64,000 nucleotides of DNA from Chaetorhynchus papuensis (GCA_013396525.1 VWYX01001354.1:4595-68594); one strand, 5' to 3'. Positions 50,477 through 64,000 are shown, counted from the stretch's first letter. Made by a program: numbers and translations. Notes: generated from the letters alone by a model not told the origin.

Positions 50477-51003
50477 TGTTAAGGTTTAGGGCTTGACACA
50501 CTTCAGTGATCTCATATCTAGGGGTAGGTTAGCAACCTCGGGAAGAAGGATGACCACTGATAGCAGACACGAGGAATGCAGAATTTATGGGCCACAAAGT
50601 CTTCAGGCAGAACTCTCAAGATAAGGAAGAAACTGCTAAACCCAACAGAGCAACTGTGCTGAAATCAGCTCCAGCTGGGTAAAAGGTAATTCCAGCAGGG
50701 GGAGTTCGGGACCACCAACCCAAGAGGACTGAAAGCCTGAGTATGTGGACTAATTAGCATGAGAAGCAAGAGAATCATTAACCAACAGAAGACAGGAATT
50801 AGTGTTCTTAGGCTACAAGATACGTAGTTCTCTTATTAATTAGTATTCTTTCCTTGCTAAAATGTATAAGTAGTAAAACGTTTTGATAGCTGATGTGCTT
50901 GATTTGTGGAATTCCAGCAAGCACCTTGGATTGCACAACTCCGAAATAAATAATCCAGGTTTCCGTCAAGTGTGTAATTATTGGCTTGTTGCACACCACG
51001 ACA
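50477..51003 (+). mobile_element. Probable solo LTR of an endogenous retrovirus
   Basis: About 527 bases with LTR architecture: a TGTTAAGGTTTAGGGCTTGA start, a TATA-like TGTATAAG near 50863, a poly(A) signal AATAAA at 50945-50950 and a TTGCACACCACGACA end. Signal spacing (about 80 bases from TATA to AATAAA, about 55 from AATAAA to the end) fits a short R and U5. No retroviral coding sequence adjoins it. The flanks (AATTGCCT on the left, AATCAGAT on the right) do not give a convincing target-site duplication, so the exact ends or the age are uncertain. It is a different family from the LTRs at 30103 and 33087. Confidence 0.55.
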
Positions 51004-54000
51004 AATCAGATTTCTGCAGAAAACACCACCACTTAAGACTCTAAACACTTTTGGTAGTACCCATAATTTTAAACAAACAGGTTATTTTCCCACTTGTCAA
51101 TCATAAGTCACATCCTAATATCTATTACCTAAGAACTAATTACAAGTTTCATAAGGTTTTTTTATTCCTTCTTATGTGGATAAAGACACTTGAAATAGTG
51201 AAGAGAAGATCATGTATTTTGAGAAACATGCACGAAAAATCTCATTATTTCCCAAAATGACAGGTATGAAGCGAATCTTATACATGGATTTATATAAGGA
51301 CTTATAAGCATCAGAAGTCCTCTGACTCCTCACTGCCTCTGCCTCATTGGTATTCCAGCAATGCTGCATTGTCTGGAGACAGAAATACTAACACTTCAAG
51401 ATAGCAGCAGATAATAATGTTGACGTTTTAGCATGGTAAACAAGTTTCAGCTGGACAATGTGGCTTGCATACATTAATCATCATCCTTTAAGCAACTCAT
51501 TCACCAAATTGAGCGTAAATGGCTTAAACAACTGGATACACAAATAATTTTTGGTAAACTAGAAGCAAGGCAGTTATTGCTGAATTCTCCATCTTCCCAC
51601 AAGCCAGCCTGCCAAAGAAACAGGAGGCACGTGCTTCCTGGAGCAAGCCACTGCCATCAGACAGAAGCTGCTTTCTTTCCTTCATGGAACCCTGTGACTG
51701 GCCCAACCGGCATCACAGGACCAGAGCAACTGCACCACTCCAGACTAAAACCTGGCTCTGGTTTGCAGTGTTATGGAGTCATCCCTTTGTCTGGCAAAGC
51801 CCTGCTGAAAGTGTGGGAAGCAAGGAGTCATCACTGAGGGCTCCAGTGCCAGCAGGAAGCTGCCACCACCACTCTGGTTCATTCTCAAGTGCTTGCTTAG
51901 GGTAGGGCTCCTCTCCAGAAACATCCAAGCAACAGAGCTGGAGGTGGCTGGAATCAAACCGGAAGCATTTTCAGGAAATCAGCTGTTTGGATGATGAGCA
52001 GAGAGATCCAGTCAGAGCTAATTAATTATGTAGGAAACACAGAAACAGACAACCTACAGACAGGGTAGGCTGCCGTGACTGCTTTGCCTTCCTCCATTTC
52101 TGTAGCCTCATGCAGATACACAGAACCCGTGGCTCAGGCATCACACAGCCATCTGCTGCTTGGTTAAAGGAAGGGTAAGCAGATTTGTTCCCTCATCTCC
52201 CCTGAATTCAGGCATTCCTCCTGATTTATCCCTCCAGTATCATTTGCATGGCCACAGAGAGAAAGAGGTGTGCTTCCACAGAGAAGATGGGAGTGAGAAA
52301 CAGTCCTGGGGAGAAAAATGGAAGAGTGCAGCTATGCTGGGGAAATAAACCATCCATTCAAAGGTGTTCAATGCAGAATAAACTACAATAAGAGATCTAA
52401 CTATCAGGGATTGATTCCACATACTCTTTTCCTCATCTCTTTCATATCTTGCTGGAAGGAAAAATTATATTTCAAAGAACAGCTGTTAGAGATTCTGCCT
52501 TTTCCATAAGAAATCTGAAGCACTCAATTCCCATTATGAGCCATTAAGCCAGTGTCTAACTGGAGACTTACTCATTAGGAGCCATTTCCTCTGCCTGGAT
52601 GCACGAGGACTTCCAGCATAGAAATGATACAATATCACACACACAGAGAAAAGAGCATCTTTATCATCTGTCTTGATTAAAGAAAATAAAAACCTATGAA
52701 CCAGTTAAAGCATTTATCACTCAGTCCTGTTATCTTCCACTCGACTTGATTCACAGCACCCTTCAAAACAGAGTCACTGCACAGCCTCACAGACCTGAGT
52801 CTTTTCTGGTACTGACAAAGACTCTCACCTAAATGGTGATGACATGGTCCTCATGGGCTAAGAAGCCTTGAGTTTGGCCAAAGCCTGAAGAAGGAAGGTC
52901 TGGAGTTATGTACAAACCTGCTAATTTAGATGCTGCCACCACCACCACCCCTTTTGTGGTTCTCTCCCTTCACAGTACCAAAGCCTCCATTTGCTCTGCA
53001 GACTCTCTTTCATTAACTTACAGTACACATTTTGGCATGCAGTTGCTTTAATACTTTATTTTCATAGCTGTTTATATTCTGCCTCAAGTACACTCATCAT
53101 GGATTTACATCAGAGCCTACCTTTAAGCAGATAAACAGTCCCAACAGAACTTCCTACAAGAGCTTGCAGTTCTTTGTGGATGTTTTGGCAATGCTACTGA
53201 ATTCATTCTGTCACAGCAGGGTAGCAAGAATAAGCCCACAACAGCTTTGCCTAACAAGTATTAGTAACATCAGCCTTGCTGATGCAAACCTGGAAAATAA
53301 TCAAGTCCTCTACTTAACTGCATAGTGGATTGCTTAATAGGCAAAATAGGTCTCCATAAAAGAAAATTAAAAGAAAAAATAATTATAAACCAAAACATTG
53401 AAACTGCAGAAGGAAAAATATAAACTATATCATGTGGTCCAGTGTTATCACTCTAACAGACTGTGCAATGCTATTAATCATTGAAATAACCATGTTATTT
53501 TAAGAGTGCTCCAGAAAGCTGCTTGTTAGTACTGGCAAACCATTCTACCCCCCAAATCAAAACCAAATTAAAATATTCTGAACTTTTAAACCAGCCAAGG
53601 TGAACCCCCCTTTTGCTGCAGCTGAACCAAACAAGAACAGCAAGTGTGCTACTTCCATTTGAGATAATCTCGATTTAAGAAGCTAGTGCACCTCTTGTTT
53701 GTCACAGCAAAGGAGTTACAAACCTATCAACATCTCCCGCTGGCATGGCCAGTGAAATCCTTGGAAGCTTTGTTGTACATAGAACTGCTTCACCAAAACC
53801 CACACACAAGAAGAGTATTTTTCCACTCAACTCAAATTTTTTTTTTAATGTACGCATGCAGCACTCGCCTGTAAACGATATTTTAGAAACAGCAGACACA
53901 TGAACTACTGGTGCAACAAGGTGTACCCTGGGTCACCTACATTTAACCTCCAGGACATCAGTAAGCAACCAAAACGCAGAGAAACAGCAGTTCTTGGGTC

Positions 54001-55698
54001 TCCAACTGATCAACAACACATCATATCAGGAACTAGTAACTAAACTGTTTCCAATTAGACCGTTTACATCCTTACTGAAGCAAAATAATTGCAATATTTT
54101 ATCTTGTTTTAGCAAAATAACCATTTACAGGCTATACAGAGCAGTGTTCTGGTTAACATGCTATGATTAATTTAATGACAGATTTGAATGCCAGGTTTAA
54201 AAAAAAAAAACAACCAAACAAACAAAAAAGAAAATTCCACAAAAATACCCACAAGACAACAGATTGATGTGATTTAAATTATGGTCTGATGCAAAGCTCA
54301 TTAGCTACAGAGCTCAAAACATACCAGGATTTCCACACTGTGTGTTAACAAATTGGGCAGTTATCTTTAGACTCACAGGCTAAACTGCACCTGCATATAA
54401 ATGTAGTGGGTTGTACTGTCTGCAATGAGTTGCAGTCAAAAAAAACCCCTAACACTAAAAAAGAAAAAAAAGTGATATTTGACTTGAATCTGGTGTTCTA
54501 ACAGGAAGGTCAGCAGCTCCAGAGCCTGGCCACCAGTGCCCAATAAAGGCAGTTTCAGGGAGGGAGCACATCTTACCTTGCACTGAGTGATGCACTGTGG
54601 TAGCAACAGCGAGACAGCCCAGCAGCACTTAGGGGGTCACAATCCTCACTGGGCAGGGAGGACACCACAGCCCATCCCACTTGGCACATTCCCTCACAAA
54701 TAAAAGGCTCAGTGGGGCAGCTGCCAGCCAGAATCCTACCCTGAGCTATCCCAGTACACAGCTACCAGTACTCAAAGGGGTAAATAACAACCAGGGGTTC
54801 ATAAACTACACAGATTTATTTCTGCAACTCGGGCAGGGAAGCAATTGCTCCTGTGCAAACAGTCGTTTAGAAAAGATCTTCCCAAAGGGCTCTTAGCACT
54901 TTCCAATTAATTTTTCCATCCCAAACCCCTCACAGGAAAATTCCCCTGGAATCTGAGCCAAATTATTCCTATCACTCCTTTCCAGCTGTGCAGTCTCCTG
55001 ACAGAAAGCACAATGGAGTTGTTATGCCTTCATTATATCCAAATGGGAATTCCACGAAGACTGAGCTTGTTGTCCCCTCCTCCAAGTACACTTACACCTT
55101 GACTAATGATGGCCACAAGCCTTTTACCCTAGAAAATTTTATTTTAAACTTATGGAAGAGTCTTCCTCTCTTTCTTCCTTCTGCATCAGATTGCACAGCA
55201 CATTTTTTTTAATTGTAAGTTTTCTAAGTATCAAAGTAGAAAGTACAAACTTACACACTCCTCTCCAGACAAACTTTTGTGGAATGCTTTGACGAAATTC
55301 CTGCGCTAACTGATACTTTCTGATGACCTGCAAGGACAGGTGATTCTCTGCAGCCTTCCATGCACTTCTTGGGAGAAAATAGTATGGCTAGGGTAAGTGA
55401 TGCTAGTGAGGGGTCAAGCAGTGACACTGCAACTAAAGCATCAGTTTGAAAAACGTTTTTCAACAGAATTCCAACCCTAATACCCATGTGCTTGCCTGTA
55501 AAAATATATTTATTCTGCTGCTAAACTCAAATGTATACTTGAATTTGTTTCCAAATGAAAACGCATTTTTCTCTTTGAGATTCCTCTCAGCTTAGAGTTT
55601 ATCCAACATCACAAAAACTTCTTCAACAAAACTTAAGTGTTTTCATACAAAAAACCTGAGTCTCATTACATTTACAGTTTCATCATTGGTTCACAGAC
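51004..55698. other. Non-coding unique sequence
   Basis: No supported gene. Short frames of 60-86 codons overlap on both strands at 51577-51957. An A/C-rich tract lies at 54199-54234 and a short CCACCACCACC run at about 52937. Confidence 0.5.
54199..54234 (+). repeat. A-rich low-complexity tract
   Basis: Twelve A residues followed by CAACCAAACAAACAAAAAAG. Confidence 0.85.
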
Positions 55699-56194
55699 TG
55701 AAGAGCCACCCTGCTGAGGCCCCACCTGGGACACTGCATCCAGCTCCGGGGCCCCCGACCTAAGAAAGACGTGGACCTGCTGGAGCACATCCAGAGGAGA
55801 CCACAAAGATGCTCAGAGGGCTGGAGCACCTCTGCACAGGCTGAGAGAGCTGGGGTTGTTCAGCCTGGAGAAGAGAAGGCTCTCAGGAGACATTAGAGCA
55901 CCTTCCAGTGCCTAAAGGGGCTGCAGGAGAGCTGGAGGGGGACTTTTTTGCAAGAGCAGGGAGCAACAAACAAGGGACTGACTGCTTTCAGCTGAAGGTA
56001 GGTTTGGATTGGATGTTAGGAAGAAATTCTTTCCTGTGAGGGTGGTGAGGGCCTGGCACAGGTTGCCCAGAGAAGCTGTGAATGCCCCATCCCTGAAAAT
56101 ATTCAAGGCCAAGCTATAAGGGGCTTTAAACAACCTGATCCAGTGGCACTTGCAAGTGCAGGATCTCTACAGTCCCAAACCATTCTGTGATTTC
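55699..56194 (+). mobile_element. CR1 LINE, 3' fragment of a second subfamily
   Basis: About 500 bases of CR1 in plus orientation. It starts near AAGAGCCACCCTGCTGAGGC, passes GGTTGTTCAGCCTGGAGAAG (about 55854) and GGATGTTAGGAAGAAATTCT (about 56011), and ends AGTCCCAAACCATTCTGTGA+TTTC. The wording of the last 200 bases (AGGTTGCCCAGAGAAGCTGT) differs from the copies at 1251 and 24461, so it belongs to another CR1 subfamily. The ORF2 remnant is interrupted by frameshifts and stops; no frame in the sense direction stays open through it. Confidence 0.93.
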
Positions 56195-56640
56195 AAGGAC
56201 AAGAATCATCTCCCAGTTCTGTGCCTGAGCAGTGTTTAGATCAGTGAGGTGCCACTCACGCTCCAGCAGCACCCTGACAATCACCCTAATTACCATAACC
56301 ATTAACTTGAAGTACCCAAGCTGGCTGGGGGTAAAATTAGGGGAAACTGAAAAATTATATTGCACTGAAGGAGTTCAGTGCAAATACAATGCAAGCCTTG
56401 CTCCGATTCATTTCTTCTCAGAACAACAAAAAATGGCTGCTTAGGAAATTGTGATTCAATTACCATCATTTTTAACTTGGCAGGTTTGATTTGAAACCAA
56501 TACAGTTCCAAAGAAAAATTACTTTTGCGTCTTAAAAGCCCTGAGACATCTGCTGTTCATGAAGCTGCTCATTAAACAGCTGCCAGAACTTCCTTCAACC
56601 CTCAGCCCGTCTCTTCTCCTCAGTAAGCAGTGATTCCCAC

Positions 56641-56689
56641 CCCCAAAAAACCACAAAAACAATACAAAACAAACAAACAAAACAAAAGA
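56641..56689 (+). repeat. (CAAA)-like low-complexity tract
   Basis: CCACAAAAACAATACAAAAC followed by CAAACAAACAAAACAAAA. Confidence 0.85.
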
Positions 56690-59600
56690 GGATAGCACTG
56701 GCACTTCGCTTAATTTTGAGGACTCCAGACCTTTCAGACCACCTGGGAGTGATGAAACCATGATGGCATTGGCTCATTTGACACATTTTCTCTCTTTTTT
56801 TCTCCCCCCGCTAAATAAACGTAATTGCTCAGAAAGCTTGGATTTGTTCTGATTTAAGCTTCAGCATCCCCAGAATAGAATTCTTCTGTCCAAACAGCCC
56901 TGGTTAATGCTAATTATTTTAGACTGACATTCAAACACACTATATGAACACACCACCACCCCCATCTTAAAGGGGATTTGGTTAAGAAGCACATTAGTAC
57001 CCAAAAAGCTGTTTCCCTCTTAGCTTAGCTAATTAACTTAAGAGTGATACACTGTCAGTGATATAATTGTGTGGATAAGTACACCACTGTTTTGGGGGGT
57101 TACAGGGTTGGTTTGGGGTTTATTTTTTTAATTCATTGTGTACCTTTATAACAGAAACTCTGGAACCTCGGAATTCTCTACAACATACAACCTTTTTACA
57201 ATACTATAAAAAACCCCTAAAAATCATTATCCGCAGCTATGCAATAACAAAGAATGAAGATACGAATCAGTATTTTTCATGCTGCTCTCTGAAAGATTTT
57301 ACTACAAGATTCATACCATTATAGCTCAAAGATATGAAGCAGTTATTTTCTTCATAATTCACTCTTTTGAAGAGCAATATAAAAATCTCAGAAATGAGCT
57401 ATCAAAAGATCTTCATTTTTCCTCAATTTTACAGTATTATCCAGGGAAAATCACGTGACTGCAGGAGGATGATATACAAGAGATGAAACACAGGGTCAAA
57501 CATGCTTTTTCATCAAACTTTCACCACCACTTCCTATTGAAGACAGCAGAGACTGTTCCTAATTAAAAAAAAGCACAGGTCTGGCGCTATTTGGTACTTT
57601 TATGAATCACGTTGGCAGCTACAAAGGCTCTGAAGAGAAATGAGACATAGTAGAGGATGAGCAAGTCAGCACAAGTCTCTCTATGATTCTTCGTCAGGAA
57701 AGAGCCAAGCATAATCCTGGGATGTATAGAAGGGAATTAAGAAGCAAGAATGCAATTTTTCTCCCCAAGTAAGGTATTAGCTACACGGATGTAGGATTAA
57801 CCAAAGAGTTCCAATAACTTACTTTAAAAGGACACCAAAAATCAGGAGATGATGCAGAGAATTGCAATTCTGTCTCAAGGTTATATGAAAACTCAGCATT
57901 GAGGGTAAGGAGCTCACTCTGTTTAGGAGATGAAAGCTGAGAGCTGGGTGACATGACTACAACATCTAATAAAAAGGAAAGAAGAAAATCACCTCTGGCA
58001 GAAATTTAAATGCCCTCGAGGCTTTTTATTCAAGCAAAGAAAAGGATATAAAAAGGAATTTTTCAGCTAGAATATAAATTTAAAACCGAACACATTGAAA
58101 TCTGAGATTAGGTACAGAGTTTTTAATCAGAGGGAGTTAACTGCTAAAATTAATTGCCAAGGAAACAGTCAAGCCTGCCTTTTAATTTCTTCACATCCAG
58201 ACTGGATGCCTTTTCAGAAGACGCCCACAAGACAAAAGCAAACCATAGGGTTCAGCACAAAGCTAAAGGAGAGTTCTGCTCCAGCTCTTACTCCCAAGGT
58301 CAGACTACACGAGCCCCAAGCACTTTTTAACCCTTGCACTCCATGAATTTGTTCATCCAGCCACGAGCAAATCTGAATGGTGCAGCTGGAAGCACTTCAG
58401 ATGGGATTTATCCTCCCCGACATGAAGTCATCTGGAAGTTTGCTGCCCACCCTAAACATGCCAGGAGCTCCTCACAGCAGAAGCACTTCCAGAGGTGACC
58501 TCTGGCAGTCAGTCCATCTGTCTGTCCATCCCTCTGCCTCCATTAGGTAAGGGGGCAGCCCCAAAGGCTACTCACTTAACTTTTGGCTGGAAGAAGGTGA
58601 GCAACATGAGTAGAAGCCTTCATGACAGGATGCAACACTATTAAAGACATCATTATTACTCACTTCAGTAAGACCTCATGCAGACAAACACAAAAAGTTA
58701 AAGACCCCTTTACATATGTAAAAATAGCGAAGAAATGTTTCCTCTTCTAAAACAATCCCATTATTTTATTTGCCTCTTAAACAGTCTCTGAATGCAAGCC
58801 AAAGAAATATTTTGGAAAATCTAAACAGCTGTGTGTGATGTAGTTTTCCAGAGATTTACTCCAGACACTTGAGAGAAAATCCTAGTAATTGGAAAAAGAG
58901 GACAAAGCCACTAAAGAACAAGAAATTAGAGAGACTAAAGCGACACAGCAGGAAGAAAGGACAGATAACACACATGCATCAGCAATTATTTGTGATTTAA
59001 AACTATGCCAGAAGCACATTTTACATGATCCTTCGAGAACATTTCAAAGGACAGATATGGGGTGTTACAGGTTTGAAAAAGAGCATGCTAGAGGTCTCTC
59101 TTTGGTCAGAGGATGTTAAATGAAGTAAGGTTTGAAACATGAGAATTACACTTATCCATTAAGCCCAGTTCTGTCAACAGTCCCCTGATTTTGAGGGCAC
59201 ATTTCTGCACCCATGCAGGAAGGGCTCTTTAATTCCAGTCCCTGAGTTTTGGGATACAGCTACAATTAAGGAAAAAAAGGAGGAAAAAACCAAAACAAAA
59301 CACAACAACCAGACAATCTCACACATACAAAATCCACAGCTTTCTTCGAGTCCTCGAAAATACATTTGTAGGTTGAAAAGAATGACAAGATGATAAGCTG
59401 ACACAGAGCAGGCAAACTCTCCTCTCATCTTTTGAGAGGCAGAAAAAAATTCAGACAATGCAGTAAACAATGCTGAAATACTGTCAAGCCAGAGATTAGA
59501 AAAAAATTACCTGCTAGCTGGTGTTCAGAAAAACCTTCTACAATCAAAACTAAACCAGTATGAATTCACACTCAATTCATACCTCCAGTATTAGTGGCCT

Positions 59601-62600
59601 TCATAGCACCCCCTGACATTTAAACCTAAACAATAATTTGGAATAATGGCATTTTAGGTTTCTATCAGCAGTTGGAACCATCCAGGCAAGTAGTAAGGAC
59701 AAGACTAGAATTTCAAGCTTCACTATAGACTCAGCTAAAATACAGGTCTAATTAAAGGAAAATAAAACAAAACTATAACCTGGCAGTATAATTTCTACTA
59801 GGAATGCCCTGTCTTATCAAGAATTTTTTTAGCAAAAAATATGTGCTAATGTGACTGCAGAAAACCATTCTTTTCAGCACAATTTCCATTTAATCAGAGC
59901 CACTAGCACAGAAATTTGCTGCTGGGCAATGACCCTAAATATTTGTAAGCATTCAACCCTGTTTTCTTTCACAGAAATCATAATGAACTTAACAGCCTGT
60001 GCTATCCTTAAGGCAAACCTTACATATTTAATAGATACATGTAGGCAGATACAAAAGGAACAGAACAGTTGAGGCCTAAAAACCAGGCTACTTTATGTCT
60101 GCAACAAACTTTGCATCTTGAACTATCAGTTACAATCTCTTTGAAGACCATCCACGATGAACTGAAAGCTGCATCCAGCAACTGCCTCAGCCAAGGGGAG
60201 GGACACAGCACAAAACCCTTAATGCTGAACTCAAGTCCTTTGGCCAACTCATCCAGCACCTTACAGAAAACAGAAGCCTCACTTATCAGATTAAGGCAGG
60301 AGAATGCAGTAGGGAAAGGAAATGCCATCAAAATATTTCATTGCATACACTCACCCTTGTAGAGCAAGCTACAAATGTTCACGTCCATGCATTGCCTGAC
60401 ACAGAAACGTCACTAAATTGTCAGCTAACAAGCAGGAAAGTCAATCTCTCTTCCAATTCTATCACAGATCTGACACTTGGTTAGCCCAGGGGATCAACTC
60501 AGACTGCAGTCAAAATACCAGCATAGTTTTGTGCTGAAATTACCAAGTCTTCTCTTTCACTGCTACCTTTCTTTCTCTCAGAAAAGAAGATAAAAATTTT
60601 GACATTTTAGGATTCTATGCTTAGAATTTTATGGGAGAGCTAATAACAAAAAAAAAAAGATTTCTCTAAATACCATTTCCAACTACTTGCCAACAGATAA
60701 AGTCACAGAGTTCACCCCTTCCCACACAGCCTCAGAAAGAAAGGATTTCAGAAGCTCAGTAACCACCCCAAGATATATTTCCACAGCTGAGCTGCTAAAG
60801 CTGTAGAACAAAAACAAAAAAAAAAAAAAACAACCATTATTTAAGACCTTACTTACCCAACCAGGGCTGAGAATAGTCTCATGTCTTTCAGGAGGCACCA
60901 GCAGAAGCAGCACATTTTATACAGTCAAGACAGACACACAGCATAGCAAAGAGAAGGGCTATGCATGACCAGGCAGCTCCCACAGCCAGTATTTCTGACC
61001 ACGTTGGAAACAGCACAAAACCAGGTAAATATACACTGATAAAAATGCAGAATTTCCTCCCAAGGTAAGCAGGACTCACAGCCCTAAAGAGACTCCCCAG
61101 ATATCCCAACACAGCTACTGCTCTGGTACCCACCTGCAAGTGAAGACCAAACCCATCATTCTCTTTGGGTGCACTCCCTTCTCCTCCTAACACGGAAATG
61201 GGTCTTTATAGGATAGGCAGAGCTAAACAACAGGAGCTTCTCAAAAGCCCCAAAAGCCCTCTCGCTCAGACAGCAAAATTTACAGCCCCCTGTGTTAGTG
61301 TGAACCCATTTTCACCTGCAGCAGGAGCCAGCGCTCGGGGGGGCTGCTCCCTGCCATGGCAGCATCACTTCAGCCCGGGGAGGGGGAAGCCAAGCAGAGG
61401 AGCAGAGCAGGCAGCTGGGGAGAGAGTCTATCTCATCTCTTTACTGCAAACACACCAGGATTGTTTATTTATTTGTTTCAACCTCCCCGAAGCATCAAAA
61501 ACCTTCAGAATAAGCACAGCAGACCCCGAGCCAAAGCTTAATCACAGCTCCTGCGCTGTCAGCTGGCCCTTGCTGAGCTGGCCTAGCCTGCAGGGACACA
61601 CAGCTGAAGCAGACAGACTGCCTGAAGCTTTCAAACCCAGCTGCTCTGCACTTTGCATAGCACTGAAAACACAGAGATCAAAGCAGTGCTTACCAACTCC
61701 GGTGAGAAAGCTAAGGCAGGGAAATAGTTCCTTGAATATTACTCAGGATCAGTCTGTAGCTTTTTAATCAGAATCCCCATGACTTCTCTGTTGTAACCAC
61801 AGGACACCTCTGCCCCTCGAGACCCACCTCCTTTCCCTTCTCCTTTACAGCCTGTTTTATTTCGCAGCTGATCCTGTTGCTAAGCCATGCACAAAAAAAT
61901 AAAATTTAAAAAAAAAAAAAAGAATCCCCTACGTATCTCTTTTCCACATAATATTGCTAAAAATTTGTAGCTAAGGACTGGAGACTTTCCTTTTCACGTG
62001 CTTTTTCCAGAACTGCATTAAAGAGCAGTCAGCAGTGGGCAATGAGGAAGACATCCATGGGTAAGGGTCAGTAAGTAAAGGCAGTTATCCCTTATTTTGG
62101 CAAAACAACAGCAGGAACAATGTGTATGACTACAGGCTTAATTATTCCTGTGCTCTCATGGTGGGACTTCAGGAAGAGTGAGACTACCTGGTCTCTTTGA
62201 ATTGCTGTAAATTCATTCCTGTAAACGCCAAATGTGCAGAAAAACTGGGTCAGCCTGGTTTTCTTCAAACACTCCGAACCAGCCTCTTATCCTGAGGTGC
62301 TCTCCCTGGAAAACATGCTGTCAAAATTCAGCGTCTCTTCAGCTATTCCTACATGCAGATGATGGGGGACCCAGCCCTAACAGCACACGAATGGCTTCAC
62401 CTCCAGTAAGGCATCCAGCAATGCAGCAGAAGCCACCAGCAGATTTCAAACATCCAAGTACACAAATTCCCCCACCTCATGGCATGTTTGGCACTCAGAC
62501 TGTCACCTTACTCAGTACTGAATCCCTGTGCATTCAAAACGAGCTTCTTCGTGCCTGTGTACAGCTCTAATCAAAGGTGTTATCACTCAGGATTTGTGGG

Positions 62601-63019
62601 AATGTCTGTGTCCTTCGTAAATTATGAACCAGACTCCTTTAAGCCATGGTAATTGCTACAGGTGTGCAGCACGACGCAGAAATGCAGCATTTACAGGGCA
62701 ATGCTTCACTAAAATGTCAATATTACAAAGCCTGTAACTGATTAGATTATTCTGGATGAGAACTTCAGATTCAGAACAAACCAGCTTTTTTTGATGCTGA
62801 CAGAGGCAGCACAATTCACCAACTGTAAATTACAGCTATTTTTTTGCTGCTTTCTTGTCCTCTGTTGCATCCATTGCAGAGCATGAATACCTGCACATCT
62901 CATGAAGACCATCATAGAAAACAGTCTTGCAACGCAGTTCACTTTCATTCACAAGTTTCTAAAAATATTTAAAGTCAGGAGAAATATTTTGAAAATGTGT
63001 TACATTATTATGGCCGAAA

Positions 63020-63046
63020 CAAAACAAACAAACAAACAAACAAAAA
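63020..63046 (+). repeat. (CAAA)n microsatellite
   Basis: Six CAAA or CAAAA units in a row, a likely length-polymorphic locus. Confidence 0.95.
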
Positions 63047-64000
63047 CTGTTGCAGAAGATACAAATAATATTTTAATTTGAAATTAATACCTACTGCAAC
63101 CTTTTCCCCACCCCATATTTTTTCAAACTACTTTGTACTGCTACTACAAAGAAGGAAGAAACCCACCTACTCAGAATGACATAGATAAGTAGACAAAATT
63201 GATACAGCCTGGGAAACAAAAAAGGATTCCATTGGAATTGAAAGGAAATAACACAATTTATTTTAAATTGTTTTAAGCTTAATTTAGAAACTTTAGAAAT
63301 TGTTTTAAACTTAATTCTGTTTCAGTCAGTTACAGACGCAAGTTTAACTTCTAAATTACGGACAAAGTTATTGTGACTACAAATACAACAGTGGTTACTG
63401 CAAAGAGTAAGATTTTTACATTTGTTTGAGATGCCACCTCATTCCAGTTCCTGCTGACACTTATGTACTTCCATAAATCAGTGTGCATATAGACAGAGAG
63501 GACAGGGGAGTTGCTGTTTATTTACTGTTTTTTATTGAGGGAAGGAGAACCAACATTGTCCATTTCTCTCTTGGTAGTTGTGGTTCACAGCCCTCGCAGA
63601 ACAACTCCATTTACAGCCCTGTGTGTCTCAGGGGGAAGGATGCACATTTTAGGGATCCTGCTGTTCCATGAGTATCTATCTGCCCTCTTAAAGCTGTTTG
63701 TTCCTGTGGGATAAGAGGCCTGCATAAGTCCAAGTTTCATATTTAGATTACACTTATTACTGCATAAAGAGGAAAAAGAACACACCCAGCACTCTCCATC
63801 AACGATATGGTTAAACAAACCCTTAGCAATGAGTTCATAAAAACAAAACCAACAAATTACTGTGTTTATCTAACACCAGCATCCCAGTTCCAGCTAGTTC
63901 AGGAGGTCTTCCACAGGTATTAGAAGTTAAATCTGCTGGGGACAATCCAGTGTGCAGCCTTGTCTGGTGAGATGCTCCTTTTATAAATCTGACCTCTTGT

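Larger units (their letters stand above)
56195..64000. other. Non-coding sequence to the window end
   Basis: No supported gene. The longest gap-free frame of the window, 61165-61767 (200 codons, plus strand), lies here and is discussed as a weak finding. A/C-rich or A-rich tracts occur at 56641-56689, 59270-59310, 60809-60832 and 61908-61921. Confidence 0.5.

Noticed and set aside
60850..60915. Minus-strand short frame ending at GG/GTAAGTAAG
   Set aside because: Strong donor-like site but an implausible cysteine-rich 20-codon frame and no other support.

Overview
The window is vertebrate nuclear DNA, almost certainly avian and plausibly passerine. It is AT-rich, CpG-poor and has no dense coding. 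It carries chicken-repeat-1 (CR1) LINE fragments ending in the (ATTCTRTG)-type tail and long terminal repeats (LTRs) of bird endogenous retroviruses. A 514-base run of N marks an assembly gap. No multi-exon gene, rRNA, tRNA or CRISPR can be supported. The best reading is intergenic or deep-intron sequence. Almost all open reading frames are short, overlap on both strands and look like chance.

Layout. 1-7 kb is unique AT-rich DNA with one CR1 3' fragment (about 1251-1492). At 7.1-7.4 kb a small CpG cluster sits just upstream of a short ATG-initiated reading frame that runs into a strong splice-donor-like site. This is the only credible candidate first exon or promoter, and it is unproven. At 8.8-10.8 kb there are two LTR-like remnants; the second ends 67 bases before the gap at 10790-11303. 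11.3-24.5 kb is unique sequence with small tandem duplications. A young-looking minus-strand CR1 fragment lies at 24461-24995, still open for about 114 codons of the C-terminal part of ORF2. A near-complete minus-strand LTR (30103-30688) and a truncated plus-strand relative (33087-33450) sit 2.4 kb apart in opposite orientation. A (TA)-rich stretch lies at 34.6-34.8 kb, a MIR-like ancient SINE near 36.1 kb, and a 90-base A homopolymer at 41410. A probable solo LTR is at about 50477-51003 and a second, different CR1 subfamily at 55699-56194. The rest is unique sequence with A/C-rich simple repeats.

No pathway or operon can be reconstructed. By eye the + strand looks A- and C-rich over most of the window beyond about 15 kb, which would fit a long intron of a gene transcribed from the minus strand, but this was not computed. 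I found no evidence for a new biological system. The most useful leads are the CpG cluster with its candidate first exon at 7.1-7.4 kb, the inverted LTR pair, the perfect 16-bp forkhead-like palindrome at 26480, and the poly(A) tract.
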